Under the pieces are notes generated by a model. The model was given only the letters and a program-made list of their open reading frames with translations. It did not search any database and had not been told where the DNA came from. Shown piece after piece: positions 21,771 to 32,270 of a DNA stretch of 64,000 nt. The DNA lies in contig OX387612.1 in NCBI GenBank assembly GCA_947568835.1, forward strand, positions 8,680,001 to 8,744,000, read 5' to 3'. The translations under genes and the position numbers were made by a program. Every line of letters starts with the position of its first letter. Within the stretch, counting starts at the first letter, position 1. This DNA comes from Protonemura montana (taxonomy: Eukaryota > Arthropoda > Insecta > Plecoptera > Nemouridae).

Positions 21771-22858
21771 ATCGCGGTGTATTAATTGGAATGAACTGGG
21801 TATTTTGTAGGTAATTATTTTGTAGTTACTTACCTGGATTTTGGACTGTAAAATCAAGGTAAAATAAGTCAAATTAAAACTCTTGCTACATTGGTGGCAG
21901 CGGGAAGGATCATTGACTTACAAATTGTTACTGTTTTCGCTACTGTCCCTAAGCTTTTTATGGCAGTGTAGTATTTTTATCATTGACAATTGGGACGTAA
22001 CTGATTTAAAATGCATCGTTTACAAACGGCAATAGTAATTTTCATTTGGTTACAGTAACAGGCAGCACATACCAGAAATTTCTAATACTCTTTAGAGTTT
22101 AATATTTATTTCGTGTTCGATAGCACGTTACCCACAACAAGTTGTTCCTTAGTAAAACGAAATGTCCTTAGACTCACAAAAGTCGACTCTTTTAAAAAAA
22201 TTTCCAATTTAAAAATTTCCGAATTTGACATCACACATGTTTTGTTACCCAATATAAAAATTTAACGCCCCCTCAATTGTTCACGTACATATAATTGCTT
22301 TACATACAATCCCCACACCCTCGAAAAAATAAAATACTTGGTTCATTTTCAGACACGCTTTGAATCCGAAATCGGATGGGCAACACACCCCATTAATCGA
22401 AAATAACAACCCCTAGCAAGCTTTCAGACGTGGAATCGTTCGTCCAACCGTAGTAGACCAAAAGAGAAAAAGGGGAAAAAACAATAAAAAAAAAAAAACT
22501 AAAAATCTAAATGGAAGAGCACACATATACGTAATAACGCGAAAATATGCTCGTGTCTGCCACGAACACAGTTAGCTGACGATATTTCACTTCAATTTTA
22601 ATAATGCGCGTCCTGGACCACATACACCGTGGGTGGGGTGAACAGAGGGGGAGGGAGGTCGAGGAACGGGATAAATGTTTGTGTTGGGATTCAGGGATAA
22701 TCCGGGATGCCAGGATCGGGATGTGAAGGGGAGGGAGGGTTGGAGTTTTACGACTGTCATCGCTTATTCATACGCCAGTGAATCGTGTTCTGTTGCATTG
22801 ATCGATAAATGCTTCTGTGGACAACGATTTGGGGACTTTCGCAGTGTTATTTTATATC
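21771..22858. other. AT-rich non-coding stretch
   Basis: No supported gene, RNA or repeat. Confidence 0.5.
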
Positions 22859-22859
22859 A

Positions 22860-23490
22860 ACCGTATTCTACCTGAGTAACCTACTGGTCTGTACACATTT
22901 GTGTGGATAGCGCATCCTGTAGACTGGTTTCCAAGCCAGTGGGGTGTTCGATCTCCCCTATTCTACCTGAGTAACCCACTGGTCTGTACACATTTGTGTG
23001 GATAGCGCATCCCGTGGACTGGTTTTCAAGCCAGTGGGCCTTCGATCTCCCCTATTCTACCTGTGTAACCCACTGGTCTGTACACACTTGCGTGGATAGC
23101 GCATCCCGTGGACTGGTTTCCAAGCCAGTGGGGTCTTCGATCTCCCCTATTCTACCTGAGTAACCCACTGGTCTGTTCACACTTGCGTGGATAGCGCATC
23201 TCGTGGACTGGTTTCCAAGCCAGTGGGGTCTTCGATCTCCCCTATTGTACACATTTGTGTGGATAGCGCATCCCGTGGACTGGTTTTCAAGCCAGTGGGG
23301 TCTTCGATCTCCCCTATTCTACCCGAGTAACCCACTGGTCTGTACACACTTACGTGGATAGCGCATCCCGTGGACTGGTTTTCAAGCCAGTGGGGTCTTC
23401 GATCTCCCCTGTTCTACCCGAGTAACCCACTGGTCTGTACACACTTGCGTGGATAGCGCATCCCGTGGACTGATTTCGAAGCCAGCTTGT
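22860..23490. repeat. 95-bp tandem repeat, about 6.6 copies
   Basis: TATTCTACC-type starts at 22864, 22959, 23053 and 23148 and on; one unit lacks the TATTCTACCTGAGTAACC segment. The unit contains GTGTGGATAGCGCATCCCGT, a hairpin ACTGG-(8 nt)-CCAGT, and GGGGTCTTCGATCTCCCC, which is also self-complementary. Order and spacing recall a tRNA D arm, anticodon arm and T arm (see findings). Confidence 0.93.
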
Positions 23491-23975
23491 AAGTATTTTC
23501 AAGATGGCCACCAATTGGTGCAATGACATTTATACCCTCGACAACATACACTGTCGGTGCCTTCCCTCACCCCACCGAAGTCGAGAGTCGATAAATCAGT
23601 CGCTGCCCGCGGAAAAGCGGAAAAGCGTTGGAAATGATTTTCATTTTCTGTCACGCGGCGAATGGTAATTCCGTGATTATAGTGGCTTTTTAAGGGCGGG
23701 TGAAGGGGTGGAGGTAATGATTTCGCCGGGGGTGAATATTTGCTGTATTGACAGTGTATTAAAGGGGCCGGGGGTTGTGCGGCCAAAGGGGCCAGGCTCC
23801 CTTATCCTTGTTTTTGGATATATATATTTTTTTGTTTTTAAATAGGTCGTCGCTGATTAGTATTATGCGTCTTTGTAGATGTGTTAAATGTAATTTTGCG
23901 TGCGTTTTTTTTAAATTTATTTACGTCAGAAAGAATTGTATAATCTTTTGTTGATTTTTTTTTAAATGATGTACC
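23491..23975. other. Non-coding stretch
   Basis: GC-richer then T-rich; a 95-codon minus ORF (23499-23786) has no recognisable feature. Confidence 0.45.
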
Positions 23976-24189
23976 TGATGTGCCTTGTGGCACTGGTCTA
24001 ATGGCGTCGGTGAATGAGTGGATGAGGATGAGGATGATAATGAACCTAACCTAGTTTAGAAGCGAGGATGGGAAACCCGGTGCCGGCACGTAGCCTACTC
24101 CTGTCGAAGAGCACCAAGGGGACCACCGGCTTAACGTCCCTTCCGAAGGACGGTACAACGCGAACAACAGGATTCCACCACAAATCCAT
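23976..24189 (-). mobile_element. 5S-headed SINE copy f, body and tail
   Basis: On the minus strand: body with CCGTCCTTCGGAAGGGACGT, CTCTTCGACAGGAGTAGGCT, TACGTGCCGGCACCGGGTTT, then CATCCTCATCCTCATCC and CACCGACGCCATTAGACCAG. The 5S head is missing: the body runs into the 36-bp array at 24190 instead. Confidence 0.85.
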
Positions 24190-24580
24190 GCTGTCGAGAG
24201 GTTGATAAGCAAGGCGAGAGAAGTTGCTGTCGAGAGGTTGATAAGCAAGGCGAGTGAAGTTGCTGTCGAGAGGTTGATAAGCAAGGCGAGTGAAGTTGCT
24301 GTCGAGAGGTTGATAAGCAAGGCGAGTGAAGTTGCTGTCGAGAGGTTGATAAGCAAGGCGAGTGAAGTTGCTGTCGAGAGGTTGATAAGCAAGGCGAGTG
24401 AAGTTGCTGTCGAGAGGTTGATAAGCAAGGCGAGTGAAGTTGCTGTCGAGAGGTTGATAAGCAAGGCGAGTGAAGTTGCTGTCGAGAGGTTGATAAGCAA
24501 GGCGAGTGAAGTTGCTGTCGAGAGGTTGATAAGCAAGGCGAGTGAAGTTGCTGTCGAGAGGTTGATAAGCAAGGCGAGTG
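24190..24580. repeat. 36-bp tandem repeat inside SINE copy f, 11 units
   Basis: Units GCTGTCGAGAGGTTGATAAG, CAAGGCGAGTGAAGTT start exactly every 36 bp from 24190 to 24550. The unit is the SINE segment found once in other copies (for example 3676-3711 and 29371-29406). Since 36 is twelve codons, long repetitive ORFs appear on both strands (160 and 205 codons); these should not be annotated as proteins. Confidence 0.96.
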
Positions 24581-24945
24581 ACACTGTAGCTGTTGCCATT
24601 AAACGTTTATCAACGTGTTTGAAATTCATTGAGGTTATGTTTGTCAACATTAGCACAGCGAAGCTCATGCCACGCTTGTGTTAGTATAGGACTTGTTGCT
24701 CATAGCTCTGATATGGGAAGGTGATTGGGAATTATATCGGTGTGAATTTGCTCAATTTCAATTCAATTTCTAATTGTGCTCATATGTAGAGTGCATATAA
24801 GGGCATATAAGGGCATATAATTAAATCGGGTTAAAATGTATCAGCCAGTCCCACTCATCTCCATGGTACTTAAGTAAGATGCATTCAGGATGCTTGAACT
24901 GGGCAATTGTTATAAGTTTTTGTGGTTCTTTTGTTATCGAAAAGC
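24581..24945. other. Non-coding stretch
   Basis: Nothing apart from a short duplicated GGGCATATAA near 24800. Confidence 0.45.
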
Positions 24946-25058
24946 TGTCAGGACTGCTCTAACCCTTGATAAAGTAACAGGTACAAGTTACGAAACGTTG
25001 GGAAATTTAATTGTTCTTCACCTGACATCCAAACCCAGTTAAAAAAGTTTTTGTCACT
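24946..25058 (-). mobile_element. Rep-C arm (solo)
   Basis: CTTGATAAAGTAACAGGTAC, AGTTACGAAACGTTGGGAAA, TTCTTCACCTGACATCCAAA, CCCAGTTAAAAAAGTTTTTG: the inverted arm of Rep-C. Confidence 0.7.
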
Positions 25059-25465
25059 GGCAACAACCTAACCTAACCTGGTCTAATTCCACAAGAACTA
25101 AGCCCGAATTTGATTGCCAAGAAATTGCCAAATCCACCCTGAACCTAACGTGTCTGCCATCAAATCTTTACGTTTGTTGTTTCTTGGCAATTTCTTTCGT
25201 CTCCCTTCCGTCTCGTGCTCGTATACGCAAACTAATCAATCAAATCTCACCGCTGCTGACCCTCCACGGCCGGCTGGACCTCGCCTCCCCCTCAGTACGT
25301 GCCCTCCTCCCTCCCCTCCCCTCCTGGCGTCGGTCTGTCGGAAGCAATTAGCCGACGCCGCGACGTCTTTTGTGTTATCACCACCGAGGGATGGCGAGAG
25401 CTTTCGACTGGCATGGAGAGGCGATCTGCTGTTGAAAGGTCTGTCGGCTTAACTTAACGGTCTCA
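25059..25465. other. Non-coding stretch, C-rich part
   Basis: A 112-codon ORF (25114-25452) runs through a C-rich segment; no domain, signal or conserved motif is seen, so coding is not supported. Confidence 0.45.
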
Positions 25466-25469
25466 CGTA

Positions 25470-25986
25470 ACCTCATAGAATCCAGTCAGCTGATCTCAAA
25501 TAACCTGGAAAGAGCATAGGATCCAGCCACCTGATCTCAAATAACCTGGTCAGGGTATAGGATCCAGCCAGCTGATCTCAAATAACCAGGATGGAGCATA
25601 GGATCCAGCCAGCTGATCTCAAATAACCTGAATAGAGCATAGGATCCAGCCAGCTGATCTTAAATAACCTGGATAGGGTATAGGGTCCAGCCAGCTGATC
25701 TCAAATAACCTGGATAGAGCAGAGGATTCAGCCAGCTGCTCTCAAATAACCTGGACAGGGTATAGGATCCAGCCAGCTGATCTCAAATAACCTGTATAGA
25801 GCATGGATCCAGCCAGCTGATCTTAAAAAACCTGGATAGGGCATAGGATCCAGCCAGCTGATCTCAAATTACCTGGATAGAGCATAGGATCCTGCCAGCT
25901 GATCATAAATAACCTGGATAGAGCATAGGATCCAGCCAGCTGATCTCAAATAACCTGGATAGAGCAAAGGATCCAGCCAGCTGATC
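25470..25986. repeat. 41-bp tandem repeat, about 12.5 copies
   Basis: The unit is AGGATCCAGCCAGCTGATCT, CAAATAACCTGGATAGAGCAT. Copies differ by single changes (GGTATAG/GCATAG, ATCTTAAA/ATCTCAAA). Confidence 0.94.
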
Positions 25987-26029
25987 AAAATTGAATTTAG
26001 GCAATCCATTGTTGGCAACAGGCTTAAAG

Positions 26030-26312
26030 TTAATGTGAATGTTAAACCGTTGAGTGTGCAGGTTCCAGGTAGAGATAGAACGTTAATGTTTGACTGTTGA
26101 GTGTGCAGGTTCTAGGTGGAGGCAGAACGTTAATGTTAAACCGTTGAGTGTGCAGGTTCTAGGTAGAGACAGAAAGATAATGTTAAACCGTTGAGTATGC
26201 AGGTTCTAGGTAGAGACAGAACGCTAATGTTAAACCGTTGAGTGTGCAGGTTCTAGGTAGAGGCAGAACGTTAATGTTAAACCGTTGAGTGTGCAGGTTC
26301 TAGGTAGAGGCT
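26030..26312. repeat. 47-bp tandem repeat formed from a Rep-B terminus, 6 units
   Basis: Units start at 26041, 26088, 26135 and on at 47 bp: GTTAAACCGTTGAGTGTGCA, GGTTCTAGGTAGAGGCAGAA, CGTTAAT. The reverse complement matches the terminus of the adjacent Rep-B copy at 26531-26570 (ACATTAACGTTCTGCTTCTA, CCTAAAACCTGCAC). Confidence 0.9.
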
Positions 26313-26580
26313 TACTCGCTTTTAAATATCGTTACGTGCATATCAATCGTTGTGGTATAAATTGATTGAGATCTTTTGAGCATGAAAAGTCTCAAAAGCG
26401 AGTTAACCTACAAGAAATACTGAAATGAAATTTCATACTACAATGGCTCCACTTACGGCGTCCTCCGGTACTCTGCATTTTTGTCGGTTATGAAGTCATT
26501 TGGCGGCCATCTTTCACGCAGAAAGTTAAACATTAACGTTCTGCTTCTACCTAAAACCTGCACAAAGTTTATGCCGACGC
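26313..26580 (-). mobile_element. Rep-B variant with inverted ends
   Basis: Minus-strand Rep-B core: GATGGCCGCCAAATGACTTC, CCGACAAAAATGCAGAGTAC, GAAATTTCATTTCAGTATTT. The right end (26531-26570) is an inverted copy of the 47-bp unit that forms the array on the left, so this subfamily appears to have terminal inverted repeats of about 40 bp. Confidence 0.75.
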
Positions 26581-26892
26581 TAAACGTTATGGAAATTCCA
26601 ATTGTGATATTAAATTGACGAACATAGCTCGTCTTTGAAGTAGATCGCCGCTCCTGGGCCTTTGGGTGCCCTCTTCGAGATAGGGCTAGTCACGGTCAAG
26701 GAAGCCCAGCTTATTGCCGACAGAACGCGCTCGCTTTGGTACAGAACAGCCTCCCCCCCCCCCCCTCCCCACCTCTTGAGTCACCGTTGGGAAATCTTGG
26801 TTTGGTAAAAGCGATGGCGATGCTCTCTGCTTAGTAACTTACTTATTGGCTGAGAATCATGTACAGAATTACAATTCTATTGTTGCCATCGA
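26581..26892. other. Non-coding stretch with a poly-C run
   Basis: Contains an uninterrupted C run at about 26753-26765. No gene. Confidence 0.5.
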
Positions 26893-27170
26893 ATGCGTGT
26901 TGGAAACATCGGTTCTCGTTAGAATAACGAAGTTAAGCAACACTGCGCTGAGTCAGGTATTAGATGGATGACCACCGAACAGTTTGGCATGTTGGAAACA
27001 CCGGTTCTCATGAGATCACCGAAGTTAATCAACACTGCGCCGGGTCATGTATTTGATGGGTGACCAATACGGTTAGCCGCGCTGGAAACACCGGTTCTCA
27101 TGAGATCACCGAAGTTAAGCAACAATGCGATGGGTGACCACCGAACTGTTTGGCGTGTTCGAAACATCCA
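26893..27170 (+). mobile_element. Tandem 5S-like SINE heads (3)
   Basis: Three successive heads: GGAAACACCGGTTCTCATGA, ATCACCGAAGTTAAGCAACA and box C GATGGGTGACC recur at about 92 bp, the third shortened. No body follows. Divergence between heads is higher than in the 15.3-kb array. Confidence 0.82.
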
Positions 27171-29120
27171 TCCGAAGAAAAAAATGCCAATTTAAAACCT
27201 CAACTCAATACGACTCGGCGATGTCCCCTACATTCTTCGCTTTGTGTATAAATTCTCAGCGAGCATTTTTACAAAAAAAAAAAAAAAAAAAAAAAAAGAA
27301 TAAAGAAGTTTCTTCTTGTCACCACCTTATTGTCACTCTGAGCTGTCTATGTGTGGGTGTGTGTCTGGGTGCTGTTATATTTTATTTTCGTTCGAATTAG
27401 ATCCGAGCCAATTCCTCCCACCCTTTATATAGAAGCTCCTCACGAGAACGCGCTACGTGTCTTCATCCGTAAGGTGGAGGGGGGGGGGGGGTGGGTGGAG
27501 GGTACACTGTCCCCCCCTTCATATGAGTCAACACAATCGCGCATCGTTTCATTTCAAACTCGAAGCACACTCCTGGATTTCCCTGGGGTGCGCGCGCAAC
27601 TTCAGCGCTGGGTCTTCTTGCTAATAAAATGACAGGGGGGGTAATGCAGGTTGGACGCCTAGCTCGATCTTGTAATGCAAGCCGGTTTATACGATTGGTC
27701 GCTGGCTTGTGTGGCTGTTATTTCGTTGATGTCGTGGACCACAGAGGAATGTCGTTTTAAAAATTGGTTTTAATAAAATTGGTCCCAACGGTATTTACCT
27801 TTTAATTCTCGGAAGAGTTTCAAATTTGTAACGTTTTTCTACCAAATTATACTTGCATGTGTATTTTAATAAACAAAACAAGGATTTTGTCGCTGTTTTT
27901 CGTTTTTTGTGACAATTTTCATCAAAATGACGCTGTTCACTTCTAAACTTCAACTGTTAACGCTTTAGATTTCAAGAAATATATTTTTTTTAACCTCTTA
28001 AAATTGCCTTTAAAGAATTTTATTTTGGACACTCCCTAGTCTTGCGATAATTTTTAATTCACTTCCAAAAACCAAAGCTTCCCTCATGTCCAACGTGACA
28101 AAAATTGGTTTTGCGTAGCTCTTAGTAATATTTCTAGGACAACAATCGCATTTAAAAATAGCTGCCACACAGTATTTTTGTATAGAAAACCTTATGTCAG
28201 CCATTTTAACTGTTAGTTCTTATCTTGAATATATTTTAGGTACCTACATCAAGGGAAATAACTCTATTCAAGCATCTACTCCTTTCCCCTAAGAAAATGA
28301 CCACGCCTGTCCATGTTAAGTTGACTGGACTCCACCCTTAAGGAGCTCCATACCCCTAGGGATCCGCAAGCCGTACAGAAGTAAAAAATGTGGGGTCGTC
28401 GATAACCACATTTTCCCTTGCCATTTCTCCTTACCGCACTCTCGCCTGAAAGACTTTCCCCAACTTCTTGCTCTCGCCGATCTTTCTTTAGAAATCCACC
28501 CCGACCTCGGCACAACATGAATCCTATTTGATCTTATTCTTGTCACCAAGAATCAATCCAAGTCTGCAGCGTCCGAATGTTTTCATTTGGATTTTCCGAA
28601 CCTGTGATCGCTTTTTCTTTGGATGAGTTTGCCAGACTTCTAGTGCGTCATTCAAGACTTTCAATGGGATGTGTATTCATTCTATTGGCTCATATTGCTG
28701 GGATTTAAGATCTATTTTCAGAAGTATTTTCGCTCTTTGATTGGCTTAAACGATTGACCAAAGATTTGTCAGGTGACTATTTTTCATGAGACATGGAGGG
28801 AGTTTGGTAATAGCGTTACGTTTTTAGGAATGGTCAGAGGACCAGCGTTATTTTTGACATACAACATGTCGATATGTAATGAAGTAAATGATAATTGACA
28901 CGCAATTTTAAGAAAAATTAAATCAAATTAAAAAGTAATATAGTGAAAATGAGCAGTAAAATAGTAATTTAATTATTGTCAAATTTAATAAAACTAAAAA
29001 TACTGAATTTAAACATATTATAAACATTACATACATTGTTTCTATACATATATATATTACTGAAAATACTTATATTATAAATATACATATATAATATTAT
29101 ATTCTGTGATTATATCATAA
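27171..29120. other. Non-coding stretch with homopolymers
   Basis: Poly-A at 27273-27297 and poly-G at 27479-27491. ORFs of 77-93 codons at 27125-27632 and 28276-28549 show no recognised domain. The part 28880-29120 is very AT-rich. Confidence 0.5.
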
Positions 29121-29561
29121 GATTGATTGATTGATCAATTTTTTTGTGGTGTTTAACGACGCAATGTTTTGACATCTGGCCCTGAGGCACTGGTCTAATG
29201 GCGTTAGTGAATGAGTGGATGATGATGAACCTAACTTGTTTAGAAGGGAGGAGGGGAAACCCGGTGTCGGCACGTAGCCTACTCCTGTCGAAGAGCACCA
29301 AGGGGACCACCGGCTTAACATCCTTTCCGAAAGACGGTAAAACTAGAACAGCAGGATTCCTTCACAAATCCATGCTGTCGAGAGGTTGATAAACAAGGCG
29401 AGTGAAGTTGCTGTACTAACTTTCATCCCTCCAACCTCTCTCCCGAACAGAACTGGTCATGTGTATGATGGTCACCCATCCAATAACTGACTCAGCGCAG
29501 TGTTGCTTAACTTTGGTGATCTCACGAGAGCCGGTGTTTCCAACACGACAAACCGTTCGGT
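29121..29561 (-). mobile_element. 5S-headed SINE, full-length copy h
   Basis: The best full-length minus-strand copy: head with ACCGAACGGTTTGTCGTGTT, CACCAAAGTTAAGCAACACT and GTTATTGGATGGGTGACC; linker; CTCTCGACAGCATGGATTTG; body with CGTCTTTCGGAAAGGATGTT; CATCATCATCC; 3' end AAACACCACAAAAAAATTGA followed by TCAATCAATC. The tail repeat is AATC. Confidence 0.92.
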
Positions 29562-29605
29562 ATATAAATAATATAAAATTATTGATGATGAAGAAGATTA
29601 AGATG

Positions 29606-29626
29606 ATATATATATATATATATATT
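29606..29626. repeat. (TA)n microsatellite
   Basis: About ten uninterrupted TA dinucleotides just beyond SINE copy h. Confidence 0.9.
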
Positions 29627-29831
29627 ATCAGTATGTAGTATGGTTACTTATATTCAAACAATTGTTCAGTTTCAAACACAAGTTTTCTGCAGAGAATTTT
29701 TGAGGTTATGTTCTTGCTCGTAAATTAATATCTGCTTTATGTTTTCTTTGCAGGTAAGTTTTCTGGCCGCTGTCAGTTTCTTCGAAGTTCCTGTGCTAAG
29801 CAGTCGGTAATCTCTAAGATAAGTTTCTTTC

Positions 29832-30356
29832 GTGATAACTCCGCCGGCTAAAATCACCCCTACACGCCGTTTAAGAATTTTAAACGGCCCGAAGTAATTT
29901 ACTTTAAAACATTTATATTTTAAATAATTGCAAACCAAAAAATGTATATAACGCACGAATAACAAGAGAAAAATAGTTTTCAACAATGTGTTCGCTTCGA
30001 AACGGAATATTTGGTGTACGGGAAATAAGAACAAAATATCAATGGGACTTCTTACTTTGACCTACAAATGACAGTTTAAAAATTAAACCCCATCCTTCCA
30101 GGTTCAAATATTAAACGGTGATTTGGACAGAGAAAATAGTGACGGCTGCTTAATAAAATTTATTTTATGTAACAGGACAAAACCTTCCTGAATTACCAAA
30201 CAATTCAAATTGAACTTGACATCGTTTTTGTGTAAACATCCTCTTTCGAATCTGTCAAAATGTAGGCTTAACGGGGAAAAATACATTTTGGCCTAAGATC
30301 TCCTTTAAACGTCTATTAAGCAATATTTAAACGGCGTTTGTGAAATCGGCCCTCAG
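29832..30356 (-). mobile_element. Rep-D element, copy 2
   Basis: The inverted counterpart of 20262-20747: TCGCTTCGAAACGGAATATT, AAAATATCAATGGGACTTCT, CCCATCCTTCCAGGTTCAAA, TGACGGCTGCTTAATAAAAT. Outer ends carry CACGCCGTTTAAG and TTTAAACGGCGTTTGTGAAA. The two copies are clearly diverged. Minus-strand ORFs here (60-120 codons) do not resemble a transposase I can name. Confidence 0.75.
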
Positions 30357-30512
30357 TGCTAGCAGACAACTATCACTTAACATTCCATAGCAAGAGCCCA
30401 CACTCAAAACCTTCACTATCTCAGAATTTAACAAAATTGTCAGGAGGTTTAGAACACCGGAAATAACAACCCCCTTTTTAAATTTGTTTGCCCTACACCT
30501 TTCGTTTTGCCC
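30357..30512 (+). mobile_element. Rep-E host element, left part
   Basis: CACACTCAAAACCTTCACTA, TCTCAGAATTTAACAAAATT, GTCAGGAGGTTTAGAACACC match the reverse complement of about 36790-36905. The element continues after an inserted sequence at 31423. Confidence 0.7.
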
Positions 30513-31422
30513 GTGGCAGGGGATGGAAAAAAAATATTTTACTTTTTGCCCCGCACGGCCATTCACTATATTTCCTCCGTTTGAACAAATAAACTTAAAA
30601 GGATGGGACTAGTTCTAAAATGAAGCTATGAAGCTAAATTGGCATATCGTGAAGGTTTTGAGTGTGAGCACTTGATATGGAATGACCCAAGTACTTTTGC
30701 GTATGTTTGTTTTGGGAGTTTTGTCAGCCCCGAATCCGAAGCCAGGAAAACCAATTAACCGAGCCATAGTTGATGAAGTGAAATCTTTTTACAATTCAGA
30801 CGATGTGAGCCGAGCCATGCCGGGCTAGAAAGATTATGTTTCCGTCAAGGAGGCGAGTGGCACTCGAGTGCACATCCAGAACAGGCTCGCAAATAGCCAA
30901 TACCTTCATAGCCAATTCAAGGACAAATTTCCTTGAAAGAAAATAGGATTTTCTTTTCTGTGATAGGTTCGAGTGACACGAAAAAATTAGTGGGTAAAAA
31001 AATCTTTGAAGCACAAACAATTTGTAAATTTAAAAATGATAAAATCTATCAATTTATGGGTGATTTGCATGGACCATGCTAACAGACGTGCAGAAACACA
31101 ATTAAATGCACACACATCTATACAATAAATAAATCATAACTTCTGATCATATGGCTGTTAATGATTCATTTTTGTATGAAGAGGTAATGAAAAATCTTTT
31201 TTTGAGTTATTAAGGGTTGAAATTTAAGAGTAGATTTTTTCCACCCCTAAACTTGATAAGTAACCAATTAATGTATGTTTTCTTATTAATTAAAGCACGA
31301 TTATCATTTTAGAACTAGTCCCATCCTTTTAAGTTTATTTGTTTAGACGCTAGAGTGAATATAGTGAATGGCCGGGGGGGGGGGCAAAATGTAAAATATT
31401 TGGTTTTTCCATCCCCTGTCAC
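30513..31422. mobile_element. 0.9-kb inverted-repeat insertion
   Basis: Bounded by inverted repeats of about 110 bp: left GTGGCAGGGGATGG ... GCCATTCACTATATTTCCTC ... AAAGGATGGGACTAGTTCTA (30513-30625), and right the reverse order ending CCATCCCCTGTCAC (31309-31422). The interior has no long ORF. It includes a fragment (30650-30690) resembling Rep-E. A relative lacking the insertion lies at 36640-36905, so it is inferred to be a mobile non-autonomous element. Confidence 0.75.
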
Positions 31423-31640
31423 GGGGGGTGCCGTCTAACTGCGGCTCTGTTTTCTGCGCCTCTGTTTTCTGCGCCTCAAACTAGCGTTTTGTGCGCCTCT
31501 GTTTTGTGCGGCCCTAGCTGCCGACTCGTAATGTGCTCCTCTGCAAACTGCGCCTCAAAGTGACCGATGTATTTAGGACGGAGAAACCATTTCTCAACTA
31601 GTGTTTTCTGCGGCCGACCTTGGGCAGTCACGGGGTGCTA
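31423..31640 (+). mobile_element. Rep-E host element, right part
   Basis: Contains repeated CTGTTTTCTGCGCCTC and TTTTGTGCGGCCCT motifs, then AGTGACCGATGTATTTAGGA. It matches the reverse complement of 36640-36780. Confidence 0.72.
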
Positions 31641-31778
31641 ACCCTTAGCCATAGGCAACCCAACCAACATCAATGGCTCACTGGGAAGTGAAAACCAAGG
31701 CGTTTGAAATCAAAGCTATGCAGCCACGACAGGTGACAAATTGACTGGTAGGTAAATTCGTTGAATTATTGCGACCCA

Positions 31779-32270
31779 ATTTGTGGAGTTTAACAACGCT
31801 CTGATCTAACAACGGGGCCCGATGCACTGGCTAAAATCTTTGGTGAATGAGTGGATGATAATTAGGATGATTAGCCTAACCTAGCCTACAACTGAAAAGT
31901 GGAGATCCGGAGACTGCCCTTTGCCTACTTCTGTCATAGAGCATTAAGAAACCAACGGCTTTAAGTCCCAAGTACTGGTAGAACTCGAGCAACTCCACTA
32001 ATCTGACAAGGGGTTGAAAAATAAGTGGAACAAAGTTGTTAATACGTAAGGTCTCTCCAACCTCGCTCCCGCACTTACATGTGTATGATGGTAACCCATC
32101 CAATACCTGGCCCAGAGCAGTGTTGCTTAACTTTCATCCCTCTAACCTCTCTCCCGAACAGAACTGGTCATGTGTATGATGGTAACCCATCCAATACCTG
32201 GCCCAGAGCAGTGTTGCTTAACTTCGGTGATCTCAGATAAACGGTGTCTACATCGTGCAAAATCGTTTGG
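31779..32270 (-). mobile_element. Diverged 5S-headed SINE copy i with a doubled head
   Basis: On the minus strand: two 5S-like heads (GTATTGGATGGGTTACCATC twice, 32085-32110 and 32180-32205) followed by a highly diverged body (CAGTACTTGGGACTTAAAGC), then TAGGCTAATCATCC and GAGCGTTGTTAAACTCCACA. It appears old. Confidence 0.78.

Noticed and set aside
24051..24684. Long repetitive ORFs of 205 codons (minus) and 160 codons (plus)
   Set aside because: They arise because the 36-bp repeat has a period of twelve codons, so stop-free frames are copied along. The flanks are SINE sequence.
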